Shown here one piece after another: positions 24,986 through 35,045 of a stretch of 64,000 nucleotides of DNA. The notes under the pieces were generated by a model that was not told the DNA's origin, ran no database searches, and saw only the letters and a program-made list of their open reading frames with translations. Location: assembly GCA_963825565.1 (NCBI GenBank), contig CAWGTW010000012.1, positions 248,001 to 312,000 of the forward strand, read 5' to 3'. The position numbers and the translations under genes were made by a program. Each line of letters opens with the position of its first letter. Positions within the stretch are counted from its first letter, which is position 1. Source of the stretch: JBFGCT01 sp963825565. GTDB lineage: Bacteria; Actinomycetota; Acidimicrobiia; Acidimicrobiales; Ilumatobacteraceae.

Positions 24986-26782
24986 TTACCAGGAGCCGGA
25001 GCTGCCGCCGCCTCCGCCGCCGCCGACGCCTCCCCCGCCGAACCCTCCACCTCCACCTCCACCCGAACTGGAGGGTGTCGTGTGCGCGGAGTGGAACGCC
25101 GATGCGCTGGTGTGGACCAGCAACGGCCCACGCAGTGCCAGATCGGGGTCGGGGATGTTGCTCGCCCGAACGGCGCGGTCCCAGGCCTCGGCCTCGCCGA
25201 GGGCGACCGCCCAGGCGCTGTACTCCCGCAGCAGGCCGTTGTCCCAGGCCCACTCGACGTGGCGGCCCTCGCTCGCGTGCAGGAAGCGGCGGAACGACTC
25301 GGTCCGCAGGGCCAGCGCCGACCCGGTGGCGGTCCTCGCCGGGAGCAACGTCCGGTACAGGACGGCTGCCACGATCACGACGACGAGCGTGGTCGCAGCG
25401 ACCGCCGCCCACGGTGCGGCGAGGACGCCGACGGCACCGGCATCGAGCACCCCCCGCCCGAGCCCGATGACGAGGAGCAACGGGAGCAGGACGAACCCGA
25501 GGGCGGACACCTTGAACCGGCCGCCACCGGGCGCGCTGCGCTTCCACCAGCCGCAGTGCTCGACGAAGCGTTGCTGTTCCTTGCGGATGTTCCGCCAGGT
25601 CGCGGTGAACTTCGCGTCGTAGGTGCCGAGCTCGATCGACGTCGTCGAACCGAAAAGCTCCGACAGGTGGGCGTTGTCGACGGCGCTGAGCCGGGGGGAC
25701 ACCACACCTCGCCGCAGGTGGAGGCCGCCGTCTCCCTCGTCGACCACGATCGCCTCCTGGGCGATCATCTCGGAGAACCACGCGGCGACCGTGTCGTCGT
25801 CGATCCGCTCGCGGAGCAGGGTGGCGCCCTGCCATGGCTCGAGGCCGCGCGGCGGCACGAACTCGATCGTCGCCAGTTCGGCCAGGCGCGAGTCGGGGAC
25901 ACGGTACGTCGGGACGTCGGCGACGCGATCGCCGGCGCGCGGTGCCGGGAGCGCCCCGAACGCGGCATCGGCCGCACCGCCGGCACCGGCGACCTCGTTG
26001 CTGCCGTACCACCGGAACGTCACGAAGACGGCGCCCGAGGTGAGCACGCCGAGTGCGGCCACGATCAGACCGAGCGGGCTGAACCCGGTGGCGGCGGGGT
26101 CGGGTGGCGGCGGCGGAGCGGGGAGGTCGGGCGTCGACAAGGACTCGATCGTCCCGCCGACCGTGATCCCGTCGCCGGGCTCGAGCGGCTCGATCACCGC
26201 GACGTACCGCCCGTCGTCGCCGCGCGTGAGCGAGCACCCGCCGAACGTCCCGTACGACCCCGTGTCACAGCTCGTGTCGGTCAGGTCGAAGCCGGTCAGC
26301 ACGACCTCGAAGCGATCGGTCCGGAACGTCTCGCTGGTGCCGATGATGTCGAGGGCCAGGTCGCCCGTCGACAGCCGGGCGTCGGGGAGGACGTACTCGA
26401 GCACGTAGCGGTGTTGCCCGGTGAACGTGATGTTCGGGTCGCCGACGCGGATCCGCGTCTCGCTGCCGACGTCGATCGCGTTGACGTCGGCGTTGGCGGT
26501 CGGCGCCGAGGCGGTGATCTCGGTCGGCTGACCGAAGTCGTTGGGCACGATCCGCTGGTAGCCGCGCCGCTGGTTCACCCCGAAGTCGATGTCCACCACC
26601 TCGCGGATCCGCACCCCGTCGGCGCCGTCGGGCCAGACGGTCACCTGCTTGGCGTCGAAGTGCTCGGGCCGAAACACCGCGTCGTCGCCGCCGCCGATCA
26701 CCCGGAACCCGGTGAGCAGCGACATCACGACGATCGTGATGCCGACGAGGACGTGACGCCAGGGAGCGACTCTGCGCAGCAT
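24986..26782 (-). CDS. DUF2207 family membrane protein
   Basis: 598 aa. An N-terminal membrane segment (about 9-27) is followed by an extracellular beta-rich DUF2207 domain (about 40-230) with VVDIDFGVNQRRGYQRIVPND, then a Pro run and a second membrane segment (about 240-262). A cytoplasmic helical region follows (about 280-440), two more membrane segments (about 445-510) and a C-terminal tail ending in a Gly-rich GGGGFGGGG-type stretch. This is the usual layout of the family, whose role is unknown. The start at 26782 follows CAGACT by seven bases; the longer frame has no similarity. Divergent from the giant adhesin, so possibly a related surface function. Confidence 0.85.
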   Translation of the reverse strand: MLRRVAPWRHVLVGITIVVMSLLTGFRVIGGGDDAVFRPEHFDAKQVTVWPDGADGVRIREVVDIDFGVNQRRGYQRIVPNDFGQPTEITASAPTANADVNAIDVGSETRIRVGDPNITFTGQHRYVLEYVLPDARLSTGDLALDIIGTSETFRTDRFEVVLTGFDLTDTSCDTGSYGTFGGCSLTRGDDGRYVAVIEPLEPGDGITVGGTIESLSTPDLPAPPPPPDPAATGFSPLGLIVAALGVLTSGAVFVTFRWYGSNEVAGAGGAADAAFGALPAPRAGDRVADVPTYRVPDSRLAELATIEFVPPRGLEPWQGATLLRERIDDDTVAAWFSEMIAQEAIVVDEGDGGLHLRRGVVSPRLSAVDNAHLSELFGSTTSIELGTYDAKFTATWRNIRKEQQRFVEHCGWWKRSAPGGGRFKVSALGFVLLPLLLVIGLGRGVLDAGAVGVLAAPWAAVAATTLVVVIVAAVLYRTLLPARTATGSALALRTESFRRFLHASEGRHVEWAWDNGLLREYSAWAVALGEAEAWDRAVRASNIPDPDLALRGPLLVHTSASAFHSAHTTPSSSGGGGGGGFGGGGVGGGGGGGSSGSW

Positions 26783-26830
26783 GGACGCGAGTCTGGCCGA
26801 GAACGTGACGCCGCCCGCATTCCGTTCGGC

Positions 26831-26836
26831 TATGGT
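26831..26836 (+). promoter_or_regulatory. possible -10 box of the adhesin gene (TATGGT)
   Basis: TATGGT lies about 44 bases before the adhesin ATG; the implied leader carries a GGGGAGGA Shine-Dalgarno. Confidence 0.35.
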
Positions 26837-26879
26837 CCGCCGTTGGCGGCCGGACCGGCCCCACCGGGGAGGATCGACC

Positions 26880-29800
26880 ATGTTTCGAGCGCCACACCAC
26901 CGCAGCGGGACGTCACGGCCGGCGTTCGGACGCCGTCCCGCAGTGGGACCTGCGCTCGTGCTGGCGCTCGGCGCGGCGACGCTGACCTTCGGCGCGTCGG
27001 GCACGGTCGGCGCGCAGCCGGTCGACGAGCCGGTCGAGACGGCCGAGACGCCGCCCGCGGATGCGCTGCCGGTCGACGTGTCGGGGACGGTCACCCTGGT
27101 CAAGCCGGCGTTGACCCCGGTCGCCGACGCCCGCTACGCCGACACGCGGGCGACCGGGGTCACGATCGACGGGCAGTACGAGGCCGACGGGCCGGTTGCC
27201 GCCGGCGCAGAGTACGAGGTCACGATCGCCGGCCGCGGCGCGGTCCCACCGTCGGCGGTCGGCGTGATCGCCAACGTCACCGCGGTCGGCCCGGCCGCGG
27301 CGGGCTACTTCACCGTGTACGACTGCGACCCGCCGCTGCCCAACGCCTCGGCGCTCAACTACACGACCGGTGTGGACGTGGCCAACGAGATCGTCATCGC
27401 GCTGTCGGCCGCCGGATCGATGTGCGTCTACTCCTCCGCCGCCTCCGACCTGCTGATCGACGTCGTCGGCTACGTCTCGGCCACCGACAGCATCAAGACC
27501 GCCACCCCGGCACGGTTCGGCGAGACCCGCGTCGGCGCCACCACGTTCGACGGACTGTACGAGGGCCTCGGCCGCACGTCGCCGGGTTCGACCACCAAGA
27601 TCGGCGTCGAGGGGCGCGGCATCGTCCCACCGAGCGTGAACGCCGTGATCGTCAACGTCGGCGTCGTCGACCCCGACACCGACAGCTTCGTCACCGTCTA
27701 CTCCTGCTTCCCGGCCGTTCCGCTGGCCTCGTCGATCAACCACACGGCAGGGGTCGATCGCGCCAACGAGCTGATCGTCAAGCCCGACGCCAACGGTGAC
27801 ATCTGCATCTACACCGACCAGGCGGTCGACCTGATCGTCGACGTCGTCGGCTACGTCGAGACCGGCTCCGACCTCGTCAGCATCGCCAACCGGCGCTTCG
27901 TCGAGACCCGCGACGGCGCGACCACGTTCGACGGCGTCAACCAGGGCGGCGGCAAGCTCGCCGACGGCTCGACCACCACGGTCCAGATCGCAGGCCGCGG
28001 GACGGTTCCCCCCGACGCGGTCGCAGCGATCGTCAACGTCGCCGCCGTCGACCCCGACGCGCCCGGCTTCTTCACCGTCGACTCGTGCAACACGCCGCGC
28101 CCCAACGCCTCCTCGCTCAACTACACGACCGGCGTCAACGGCGCGAACGAGCTGATCGCCTCCCTCGACGCCACGGGGAAGCTCTGCATCTACACCTCGG
28201 CCAGCACCCATGTGCTCGTCGACGTCGTCGGCTACCTGCAACCGAACGCCGACCTGTCGATCACCAAGTCCGACGACATCGACCCGATCGCCGCCGGCAC
28301 CGACCTGACGTACACGGTCGAGGTCACCAACGACGGTCCGGACCCGGCGACCGATGTCGTCGTGACCGACACGCTCCCCGCCGGGGTGACGCTCGTATCG
28401 ACCTCCGGCTGCGCTGAGGACCCCGCCGGTACTCCGACCTGCACGCTCGGCGACCTCGCGCCCGGCGCGACCGCCTCGTACACGGCGACCGTCACCGTCG
28501 ACCTGACCACCGCCGGCACGATCACCAACACCGCCACCGTGACCTCGGCCACCGGCGACCCTGACCCCTCGGACAACTCCGCCGCCGAGGACACCGACGT
28601 CTTCCAGGTCGGCACGATCGAGATCGTCAAGGCGACCGACCCGGCAGGGGGCACCGGCTTCGGCTTCACCGGCGACATCGGCATGGCCAACGTGTTCACC
28701 CTCGACGACGGCGAGACCAAGACGTTCGCGTCGGTCGAGGTCGGCACGTACAGCGTCACCGAGGACGACCCGACCGGCGCTGGGTACAACCTCTCCGCGC
28801 TCGACTGCGTCGACACCGATGCCGGAGGGACGGCGTCGACCGGCGACATCCCGACTCGCACGGCGACGATCGTGCTCGATCCCAACGAGACGGTCACCTG
28901 CACGTTCACCAACACCAACCGCGGCGCGATCATCGTCGAAAAGCAGACGCTGCCCGACGGCGACCCGCAGACGTTCGGCTTCACCGGCGACGCAGCCGGC
29001 ACGATCGGCGACGGCGGCACGCTCACGGTCGCCGATCTGGTGCCCGGCACGTACACGTCGACCGAGACCCTGCCCGCCGGTTGGGACCTGACCGACATCA
29101 CGTGCGACGACACCGACTCCAGCGGCGATACCGGCACCGCGACCGCGACGTTCGAGGTGGCCGCCGGCGAGGTCGTGCGATGCACGTTCACCAACACCAA
29201 GCGCGGCACGGTCACCATCGTCAAGGACGCCGACCCCGACAGCGCGCAGGACTTCTCCTTCACCGCGGTCGGCGGGCTGGTCCCGGCGAGCTTCGACCTC
29301 GACGACGACGCCGACGCCACCCTGTCGAACACCCAGACGTTCACCGACGTGCCACCAGGCCCGTACAGCGTGACCGAGGCCGACCCGACCCCGGGCTTCG
29401 ACCTCACCGGCCTCACCTGCGTCGATTCCGACGCCGGCGGGCTGGCATCGACGACGGGCCTCGTGTCGCGCACGGCGACGATCAACCTCGACCCCGGCGA
29501 GACCGTCACCTGCACCTACACCAACACCGAGCGCGGCACGATCACCATCGTCAAGGACGCCGACCCCAACGGGCCGACCGACTTCGCCTTCACCGACGAC
29601 ATCGCCGCCCCGAACGCGTTCACGCTCGACGACGACGCCGACGCGACGCTGTCGAACACCGAGACGTTCACCGACGTCGTCCCGGGCTCGTACACCGTCG
29701 CCGAGACCGACCCGACCCCGGGCTTCGACCTCACGTCGCTGGTCTGCGTCGACTCCGACGCCGGCGGCACCGCCTCCACCGGCAGCACCGCCACGCGCAC

Positions 29801-32800
29801 CGCCACCATCAACGTCGACCCCGGCGAGACCGTCACCTGCACGTTCGGCAACACTCGACGCGGCACGATCAGCATCGTCAAGTCGACCGACCCCACCGGC
29901 GGCACCGGGTTCGGCTTCACCGACGACATCCCCGGCTCGGGTAGCTTCACCCTCGACGACGCCCAGACCGAGACGATTCTCGACGTCCCCGCCGGCTCGT
30001 ACACCGTCACCGAGGACGACCCTGCCCCCGGCTACGTGCTCACCGGGCTGACCTGCGTCGACACCGACGCCGGCGGCACCGCCTCCACCGGCAACAGCAT
30101 CACCCGCGCCGCCACGATCAACCTCGACCCCGGCGAGACCGTCACCTGCACCTACACCAACTCCCAGAGCGGCACGATCACCATCGTCAAGGACGCCGAC
30201 CCCAACGGGCCGACCGACTTCGCCTTCACCGACGACATCGCCGCCCCGAACGCGTTCACCCTCGACGACGACGCCGACGCCACGTACTCCAACACCACGA
30301 CGTTCACCGCCGTCAACCCCGGCACGTACACCGTCACCGAGGACGACCCGACACCGGGCTTCGACCTCACCGGGCTGGTCTGCGTCGACTCCGACGCCGG
30401 CGGCACCGCCTCCACCGGCAGCACCGTCACCCGCGCCGCCACGATCAACCTCGACCCCGGCGAAACCGTCACCTGCACCTACACCAACACCGAACGCGGC
30501 ACGATCACCATCATCAAGGACGCCGACCCCAACGGGCCGACCGACTTCGCCTTCACCGACGACATCGCCTCGCCCAACGCGTTCAGCCTCGACGACGACG
30601 CCGACGGGACCCTCTCGAACACCGAGACGTTCACCGACGTGCTCCCCGGCAGCTACACCGTCACCGAAGCCGACCCGACACCGGGCTTCGACCTCACCGG
30701 GCTGGTCTGCGTCGACTCCGACGCCGGCGGCACCGCCTCCACCGGCAGCACCGTCACCCGCGCCGCCACGATCAACCTCGACCCCGGCGAAACCGTCACC
30801 TGCACCTACACCAACACCGAACGCGGCACGATCAACATCACCAAGGCCACCGACCCGGCCGGCGCGACCGGGTTCGGGTTCACCGACGACATCCCCGGCT
30901 CGGCCAGCTTCACCCTCGACGACACCCAGACCGAGACGATCGCCAACGTGGTGCCGGGCAGCTACACCGTCACCGAGGACGACCCGACACCGGGCTTCGA
31001 CCTCACCGGGCTGGTCTGCGTCGACTCCGACGCCGGCGGCACCGCCTCCACCGGCAGCACCGTCACCCGCGCCGCCACGATCAACCTCGACCCCGGCGAA
31101 ACCGTCACCTGCACCTACACCAACACCGAACGCGGCACGATCACCATCATCAAGGACGCCGACCCCAACGGGCCGACCGACTTCGCCTTCACCGACGACA
31201 TCGCCTCGCCCAACGCGTTCAGCCTCGACGACGACGCCGACGGGACCCTCTCGAACACCGAGACGTTCACCGACGTGCTCCCCGGCAGCTACACCGTCAC
31301 CGAAGCCGACCCGACACCGGGCTTCGACCTCACCGGGCTGGTCTGCGTCGACTCCGACGCCGGCGGCACCGCCTCCACCGGCAGCACCGTCACCCGCGCC
31401 GCCACGATCAACCTCGACCCCGGCGAAACCGTCACCTGCACCTACACCAACACCGAACGCGGCACGATCAACATCACCAAGGCCACCGACCCGGCCGGCG
31501 CGACCGGGTTCGGGTTCACCGACGACATCCCCGGCTCGGCCAGCTTCACCCTCGACGACACCCAGACCGAGACGATCGCCAACGTGGTGCCGGGCAGCTA
31601 CACCGTCACCGAGGACGACCCGACACCGGGCTTCGACCTCACCGGGCTGGTCTGCGTCGACTCCGACGCCGGCGGCACCGCCTCCACCGGCAGCACCGTC
31701 ACCCGCGCCGCCACGATCAACCTCGACCCCGGCGAAACCGTCACCTGCACCTACACCAACACCGAACGCGGCACGATCACCATCATCAAGGAGATCGACC
31801 CGGACGACCCGCAGGACTTCTCGTTCACCACGACCGGCGGCCTCAGCCCCGCCACGTTCGATCTCGACGACGACAGCGACCCGACGCTGCCCAAGTCGAC
31901 GACCTATGCCAACGTCGTCCCCGGCACGTACACCGTCACCGAGGCCGACCCGATCCCGGCGATCCTGATCGACCTCGTGTGCGTCGACACCGACACCGGC
32001 GGTACCGATTCGACCGTCGACGTGCCGACACGCGTGGCGACGATCCAGCTCGACCCGGGTGAGACCGTCACCTGCACCTACACCAACTCCTTCAACACGC
32101 CGCCCGTGCTGGCCGACGTCGAGGGCGCTGCGCTCGCCTACACCGAGGACGACCCCGCTGCGCAGATCACCGGCACGATCACCGTCGCCGACGTGACCGA
32201 CACGAACCTCCAGTCGGCCGTCGTCCAGATCACCGGCAACTACCAGAACGGCCAGGACGTCCTCGCCGCCACCGGCCTCCCCGCCGGCATCACCGCCGGA
32301 GCGTTCGACACCGCACTCGGCTCGATCACGCTCACCGGCTCCGCCACCCTCGCCGACTACCAGACCGCACTGCGCGCCGTCACCTACCGCAACACCAGCA
32401 ACGACCCGAGCACGAGCACGCGCACCGTCACGTTCACCGCCAACGACGGCATCGCCGACAGCAACACCCAGACCCGCGACATCACCGTCACCCCGGTCAA
32501 CGACGCGCCGACGGCGACCAACCTGACCCAGACCAAGACCTACACCGAGGGCGACACGACCGTCGCCCTCGACGACATCGTCGTCAGCGACATCGACACC
32601 AGCCCGGCCCAGACGATCACCGCCACGCTCACCCTCGCCAACACCGCGACCGGCGTCCTCACCGCCGCCAGCGGCAACGGCGAGACCTACACCGCCGGCA
32701 CCGGCGTCTGGACCGTCACCGGCACGATCACCGCGGTCAACTCCGCCCTCGCCGCCACCTCCTTCACCCCCGCCACCAACAACGACGTCGACACCACCAT

Positions 32801-34895
32801 CACCACCCACGTCGAAGACCAGGACTCCGCCGGCCCCGCCGACGGCACGATCACCCTCGACGTCACCCCCGTCAACGACGCGCCGACGGCGACCAACCTG
32901 ACCCAGACCAAGACCTACACCGAGGGCGACGCGACCGTCGCCCTCGACGACATCGTCGTCAGCGACATCGACACCAGCCCGGCCCAGACGATCACCGCCA
33001 CGCTCACCCTCGCCAACACCGCGACCGGCGTCCTCACCGCCGCCAGCGGCAACGGCGAGACCTACACCGCCGGCACCGGCGTCTGGACCGTCACCGGCAC
33101 GATCACCGCGGTCAACTCCGCCCTCGCCGCCACCTCCTTCACCCCCGCCACCAACAACGACGTCGACACCACCATCACCACCCACGTCGAAGACCAGGAC
33201 TCCGCCGGCCCCGCCGACGGCACGATCACCCTCGACGTCACCCCCGTCAACGACCCACCGGTGATCGTCGCCGACAGCTACACCACGATCGGCAACGTCC
33301 AGCTGCGGGTCGACGCCAACCCCGGCGGGGCGGTCACGACTCCGGGCACGCCGTACATCGAGGCGGTCCCCAACCAGCCGCTGGCCAACGACAGCGACAT
33401 CGACTCCACCCTGACCGCCGGCACGGTGACCGTCGCCCCGACCAAGGGCGCAGTCGCCCTCAACTCCGACGGCACGTTCCTGTACACGCCCAACGCCGGC
33501 GCGACCGGCGCCGACTCGTTCACGTTCAAGGTGCTCGAGGACGCCGTCGACAACGGAGCGACCGAGACGGTCAACATCACGATCGGCGGCGCGGTGTGGT
33601 TCGTGAAGAACAACCAGGCCGCCGGGGGCCTCGGACGCTCCAACGACCCGTTCGACACGCTGGCCGAAGCTCAGACGGCGTCAAGCGCCGGCCATACGAT
33701 CTTCGTGTACGCGGGCACCGGGACGACGACCGGCCAGACGGCCGGAATCGCCCTCAAGGACAACCAGCAACTGATCGGCGAGTCCGCAGGGCTGACCGTC
33801 GTCGATCCGAACAACGCCGGCCAGTCGCTGGTCATCCCAGCCGTCCCGGCGTCGCGGCCGAAGATCGCCAACACCGTCGCCGCCAGCAACGGAATCGACC
33901 TGGCGGCAAACAACCTCGTGCGCGGGCTCGACATCATCAGCGCCACCGAGACCGGCATCTCGATGGTCCGTACCGGCGGAACGACGACGGCGAAGATCAT
34001 CGATGTCGGCGTCTCCAACACGGTGGAGGAGGGCATCCTGTTCGACCTCAGTGGCACCGCGACCGTCACCGCGCTCGTCCAGGGCGACGCGACCGGCACG
34101 ACGAAGTGCCGCTTCGACACGATCGGCAGCCAGGGCGTCGACGGGGTCGCGGTCGGGTCGTCAAGTCTCAACCTGACCATCGACGGGTGCGTCTTCACCG
34201 ACACCGATGCCGCCGACGGCGCGATCAAGGTCAACCCCGACGGCACCGCCAACGCCAACGCGACGATCAAGAACAACGTCTTCGGCCCCGTCGCACCGGC
34301 GGGACCGGAGGTCTTCCTCAAGAACGACTCACAGGGCATCCTCGACGTCACGGTCGACAACAACACCGCCGTGCTCGCCCACGTCGGTCGCAAGATCGAG
34401 GTCATCCACGACGACGACGGTTCCGGACCCGGCGGCATCGCCAACGGGACGACTCGACTCGACATCAAGAACAACAACCTCGGCGGCGGGGGGTCGGCAT
34501 TCGAAGCGATCTTCGTCGACGCCAGGGAAACGACTGGCGTCAACACCGACATCGATGTGTCAGCGACGATCACGAACAACTCCGTCGCCGCCCCGACCGG
34601 CGGGTTCGGCGACTTCTTCGGCAGCAACGCGATCTTCCTCGACTCCCGTGCTTTCTCGACGACCTGCGCCGACATCACCTCGAACACCGCGACCGGCGGC
34701 CCGTTCGGCGCCGCAGCGATCGCCGTCGAGCAACTCAACTCGGCGGTGATGCAACTCGAGGGGCTGAGCGGCGGGGCCGCGGCCTTCCTCGCCGCCCAGA
34801 ACCCGGCCAGTACTGTGCCGATCGGTGCGACCGGCGGCGCGATCACGGCCTCGGTGGGGGCGTGTCCGGCGCCGGCGGCAACCCCGCTGCCGTGA
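26880..34895 (+). CDS. giant secreted repeat adhesin (2,671 aa)
   Basis: An exported surface protein, start fixed by GGGGAGG eight bases before the ATG. Order of parts: signal peptide ending near VGAQP (about 46). Three repeats of about 125 residues (78-456) with GRGxVPP, VANVTAV-like, ASxLNYTTG and DVVGYV motifs, a domain common in Acidimicrobiia surface proteins. A DUF11 repeat (459-574). Eleven prealbumin/SpaA-like repeats of about 100-109 residues (578-1738), each ending VTCTYTN-type. A cadherin-like segment (1741-1870). Two 125-residue VCBS-like repeats (1873-2126). A Big_9-like domain, then a parallel beta-helix C-terminus (2239-2671). No LPXTG or membrane anchor is visible. SpaA-like folds can form isopeptide bonds. 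Probably a stalk-and-tip adhesin. Confidence 0.85.
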   Translation: MFRAPHHRSGTSRPAFGRRPAVGPALVLALGAATLTFGASGTVGAQPVDEPVETAETPPADALPVDVSGTVTLVKPALTPVADARYADTRATGVTIDGQYEADGPVAAGAEYEVTIAGRGAVPPSAVGVIANVTAVGPAAAGYFTVYDCDPPLPNASALNYTTGVDVANEIVIALSAAGSMCVYSSAASDLLIDVVGYVSATDSIKTATPARFGETRVGATTFDGLYEGLGRTSPGSTTKIGVEGRGIVPPSVNAVIVNVGVVDPDTDSFVTVYSCFPAVPLASSINHTAGVDRANELIVKPDANGDICIYTDQAVDLIVDVVGYVETGSDLVSIANRRFVETRDGATTFDGVNQGGGKLADGSTTTVQIAGRGTVPPDAVAAIVNVAAVDPDAPGFFTVDSCNTPRPNASSLNYTTGVNGANELIASLDATGKLCIYTSASTHVLVDVVGYLQPNADLSITKSDDIDPIAAGTDLTYTVEVTNDGPDPATDVVVTDTLPAGVTLVSTSGCAEDPAGTPTCTLGDLAPGATASYTATVTVDLTTAGTITNTATVTSATGDPDPSDNSAAEDTDVFQVGTIEIVKATDPAGGTGFGFTGDIGMANVFTLDDGETKTFASVEVGTYSVTEDDPTGAGYNLSALDCVDTDAGGTASTGDIPTRTATIVLDPNETVTCTFTNTNRGAIIVEKQTLPDGDPQTFGFTGDAAGTIGDGGTLTVADLVPGTYTSTETLPAGWDLTDITCDDTDSSGDTGTATATFEVAAGEVVRCTFTNTKRGTVTIVKDADPDSAQDFSFTAVGGLVPASFDLDDDADATLSNTQTFTDVPPGPYSVTEADPTPGFDLTGLTCVDSDAGGLASTTGLVSRTATINLDPGETVTCTYTNTERGTITIVKDADPNGPTDFAFTDDIAAPNAFTLDDDADATLSNTETFTDVVPGSYTVAETDPTPGFDLTSLVCVDSDAGGTASTGSTATRTATINVDPGETVTCTFGNTRRGTISIVKSTDPTGGTGFGFTDDIPGSGSFTLDDAQTETILDVPAGSYTVTEDDPAPGYVLTGLTCVDTDAGGTASTGNSITRAATINLDPGETVTCTYTNSQSGTITIVKDADPNGPTDFAFTDDIAAPNAFTLDDDADATYSNTTTFTAVNPGTYTVTEDDPTPGFDLTGLVCVDSDAGGTASTGSTVTRAATINLDPGETVTCTYTNTERGTITIIKDADPNGPTDFAFTDDIASPNAFSLDDDADGTLSNTETFTDVLPGSYTVTEADPTPGFDLTGLVCVDSDAGGTASTGSTVTRAATINLDPGETVTCTYTNTERGTINITKATDPAGATGFGFTDDIPGSASFTLDDTQTETIANVVPGSYTVTEDDPTPGFDLTGLVCVDSDAGGTASTGSTVTRAATINLDPGETVTCTYTNTERGTITIIKDADPNGPTDFAFTDDIASPNAFSLDDDADGTLSNTETFTDVLPGSYTVTEADPTPGFDLTGLVCVDSDAGGTASTGSTVTRAATINLDPGETVTCTYTNTERGTINITKATDPAGATGFGFTDDIPGSASFTLDDTQTETIANVVPGSYTVTEDDPTPGFDLTGLVCVDSDAGGTASTGSTVTRAATINLDPGETVTCTYTNTERGTITIIKEIDPDDPQDFSFTTTGGLSPATFDLDDDSDPTLPKSTTYANVVPGTYTVTEADPIPAILIDLVCVDTDTGGTDSTVDVPTRVATIQLDPGETVTCTYTNSFNTPPVLADVEGAALAYTEDDPAAQITGTITVADVTDTNLQSAVVQITGNYQNGQDVLAATGLPAGITAGAFDTALGSITLTGSATLADYQTALRAVTYRNTSNDPSTSTRTVTFTANDGIADSNTQTRDITVTPVNDAPTATNLTQTKTYTEGDTTVALDDIVVSDIDTSPAQTITATLTLANTATGVLTAASGNGETYTAGTGVWTVTGTITAVNSALAATSFTPATNNDVDTTITTHVEDQDSAGPADGTITLDVTPVNDAPTATNLTQTKTYTEGDATVALDDIVVSDIDTSPAQTITATLTLANTATGVLTAASGNGETYTAGTGVWTVTGTITAVNSALAATSFTPATNNDVDTTITTHVEDQDSAGPADGTITLDVTPVNDPPVIVADSYTTIGNVQLRVDANPGGAVTTPGTPYIEAVPNQPLANDSDIDSTLTAGTVTVAPTKGAVALNSDGTFLYTPNAGATGADSFTFKVLEDAVDNGATETVNITIGGAVWFVKNNQAAGGLGRSNDPFDTLAEAQTASSAGHTIFVYAGTGTTTGQTAGIALKDNQQLIGESAGLTVVDPNNAGQSLVIPAVPASRPKIANTVAASNGIDLAANNLVRGLDIISATETGISMVRTGGTTTAKIIDVGVSNTVEEGILFDLSGTATVTALVQGDATGTTKCRFDTIGSQGVDGVAVGSSSLNLTIDGCVFTDTDAADGAIKVNPDGTANANATIKNNVFGPVAPAGPEVFLKNDSQGILDVTVDNNTAVLAHVGRKIEVIHDDDGSGPGGIANGTTRLDIKNNNLGGGGSAFEAIFVDARETTGVNTDIDVSATITNNSVAAPTGGFGDFFGSNAIFLDSRAFSTTCADITSNTATGGPFGAAAIAVEQLNSAVMQLEGLSGGAAAFLAAQNPASTVPIGATGGAITASVGACPAPAATPLP
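30327..31792 (+). repeat. 636-bp tandem duplication inside the adhesin gene (2.3 copies)
   Basis: Positions 30327-30962 recur at 30963-31598 with no difference that I can see, and a partial third copy runs to about 31792. The unit encodes two successive SpaA-like repeats. Flanking SpaA repeats are clearly diverged, so this is a recent expansion. Confidence 0.85.
32496..33255 (+). repeat. 375-bp tandem duplication inside the adhesin gene
   Basis: Two consecutive 125-codon units beginning NDAPTATNLTQTKTYTEGD differ at one visible codon (Thr versus Ala). A recent in-frame duplication. Confidence 0.85.
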
Positions 34896-34991
34896 CCCGT
34901 GAGCACGGTTCGCGGATGTCGACTAGTGTCCACTCATCGTGACCGCGGAAACGCTCACGAGCGCAACGAAGAACCACGCCAGGGAGGCTCG

Positions 34992-35045
34992 ATGAGGACA
35001 TCACGAAGTGCGGTCGTGCGAGAGGGAGCAGCGATCGATGGCTGA
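34992..35045 (+). CDS. possible 17-aa leader peptide ORF before the collar operon
   Basis: ATG at 34992 with GGGAGG (34982-34987) four bases upstream, the best Shine-Dalgarno in this region. It encodes MRTSRSAVVREGAAIDG, and its stop overlaps the start codon of the first collar gene by 8 nt. It could couple translation or be incidental. A TAGTGT box lies at 34924-34929. Confidence 0.3.
   Translation: MRTSRSAVVREGAAIDG

Noticed and set aside
26913..33185. 2,090-codon open frame on the minus strand opposite the adhesin
   Set aside because: It is a by-product of GC-rich codon periodicity in the repetitive adhesin gene. The translation is Gly/Val/Arg/Asp-rich with no domain, and it mirrors the sense repeats.
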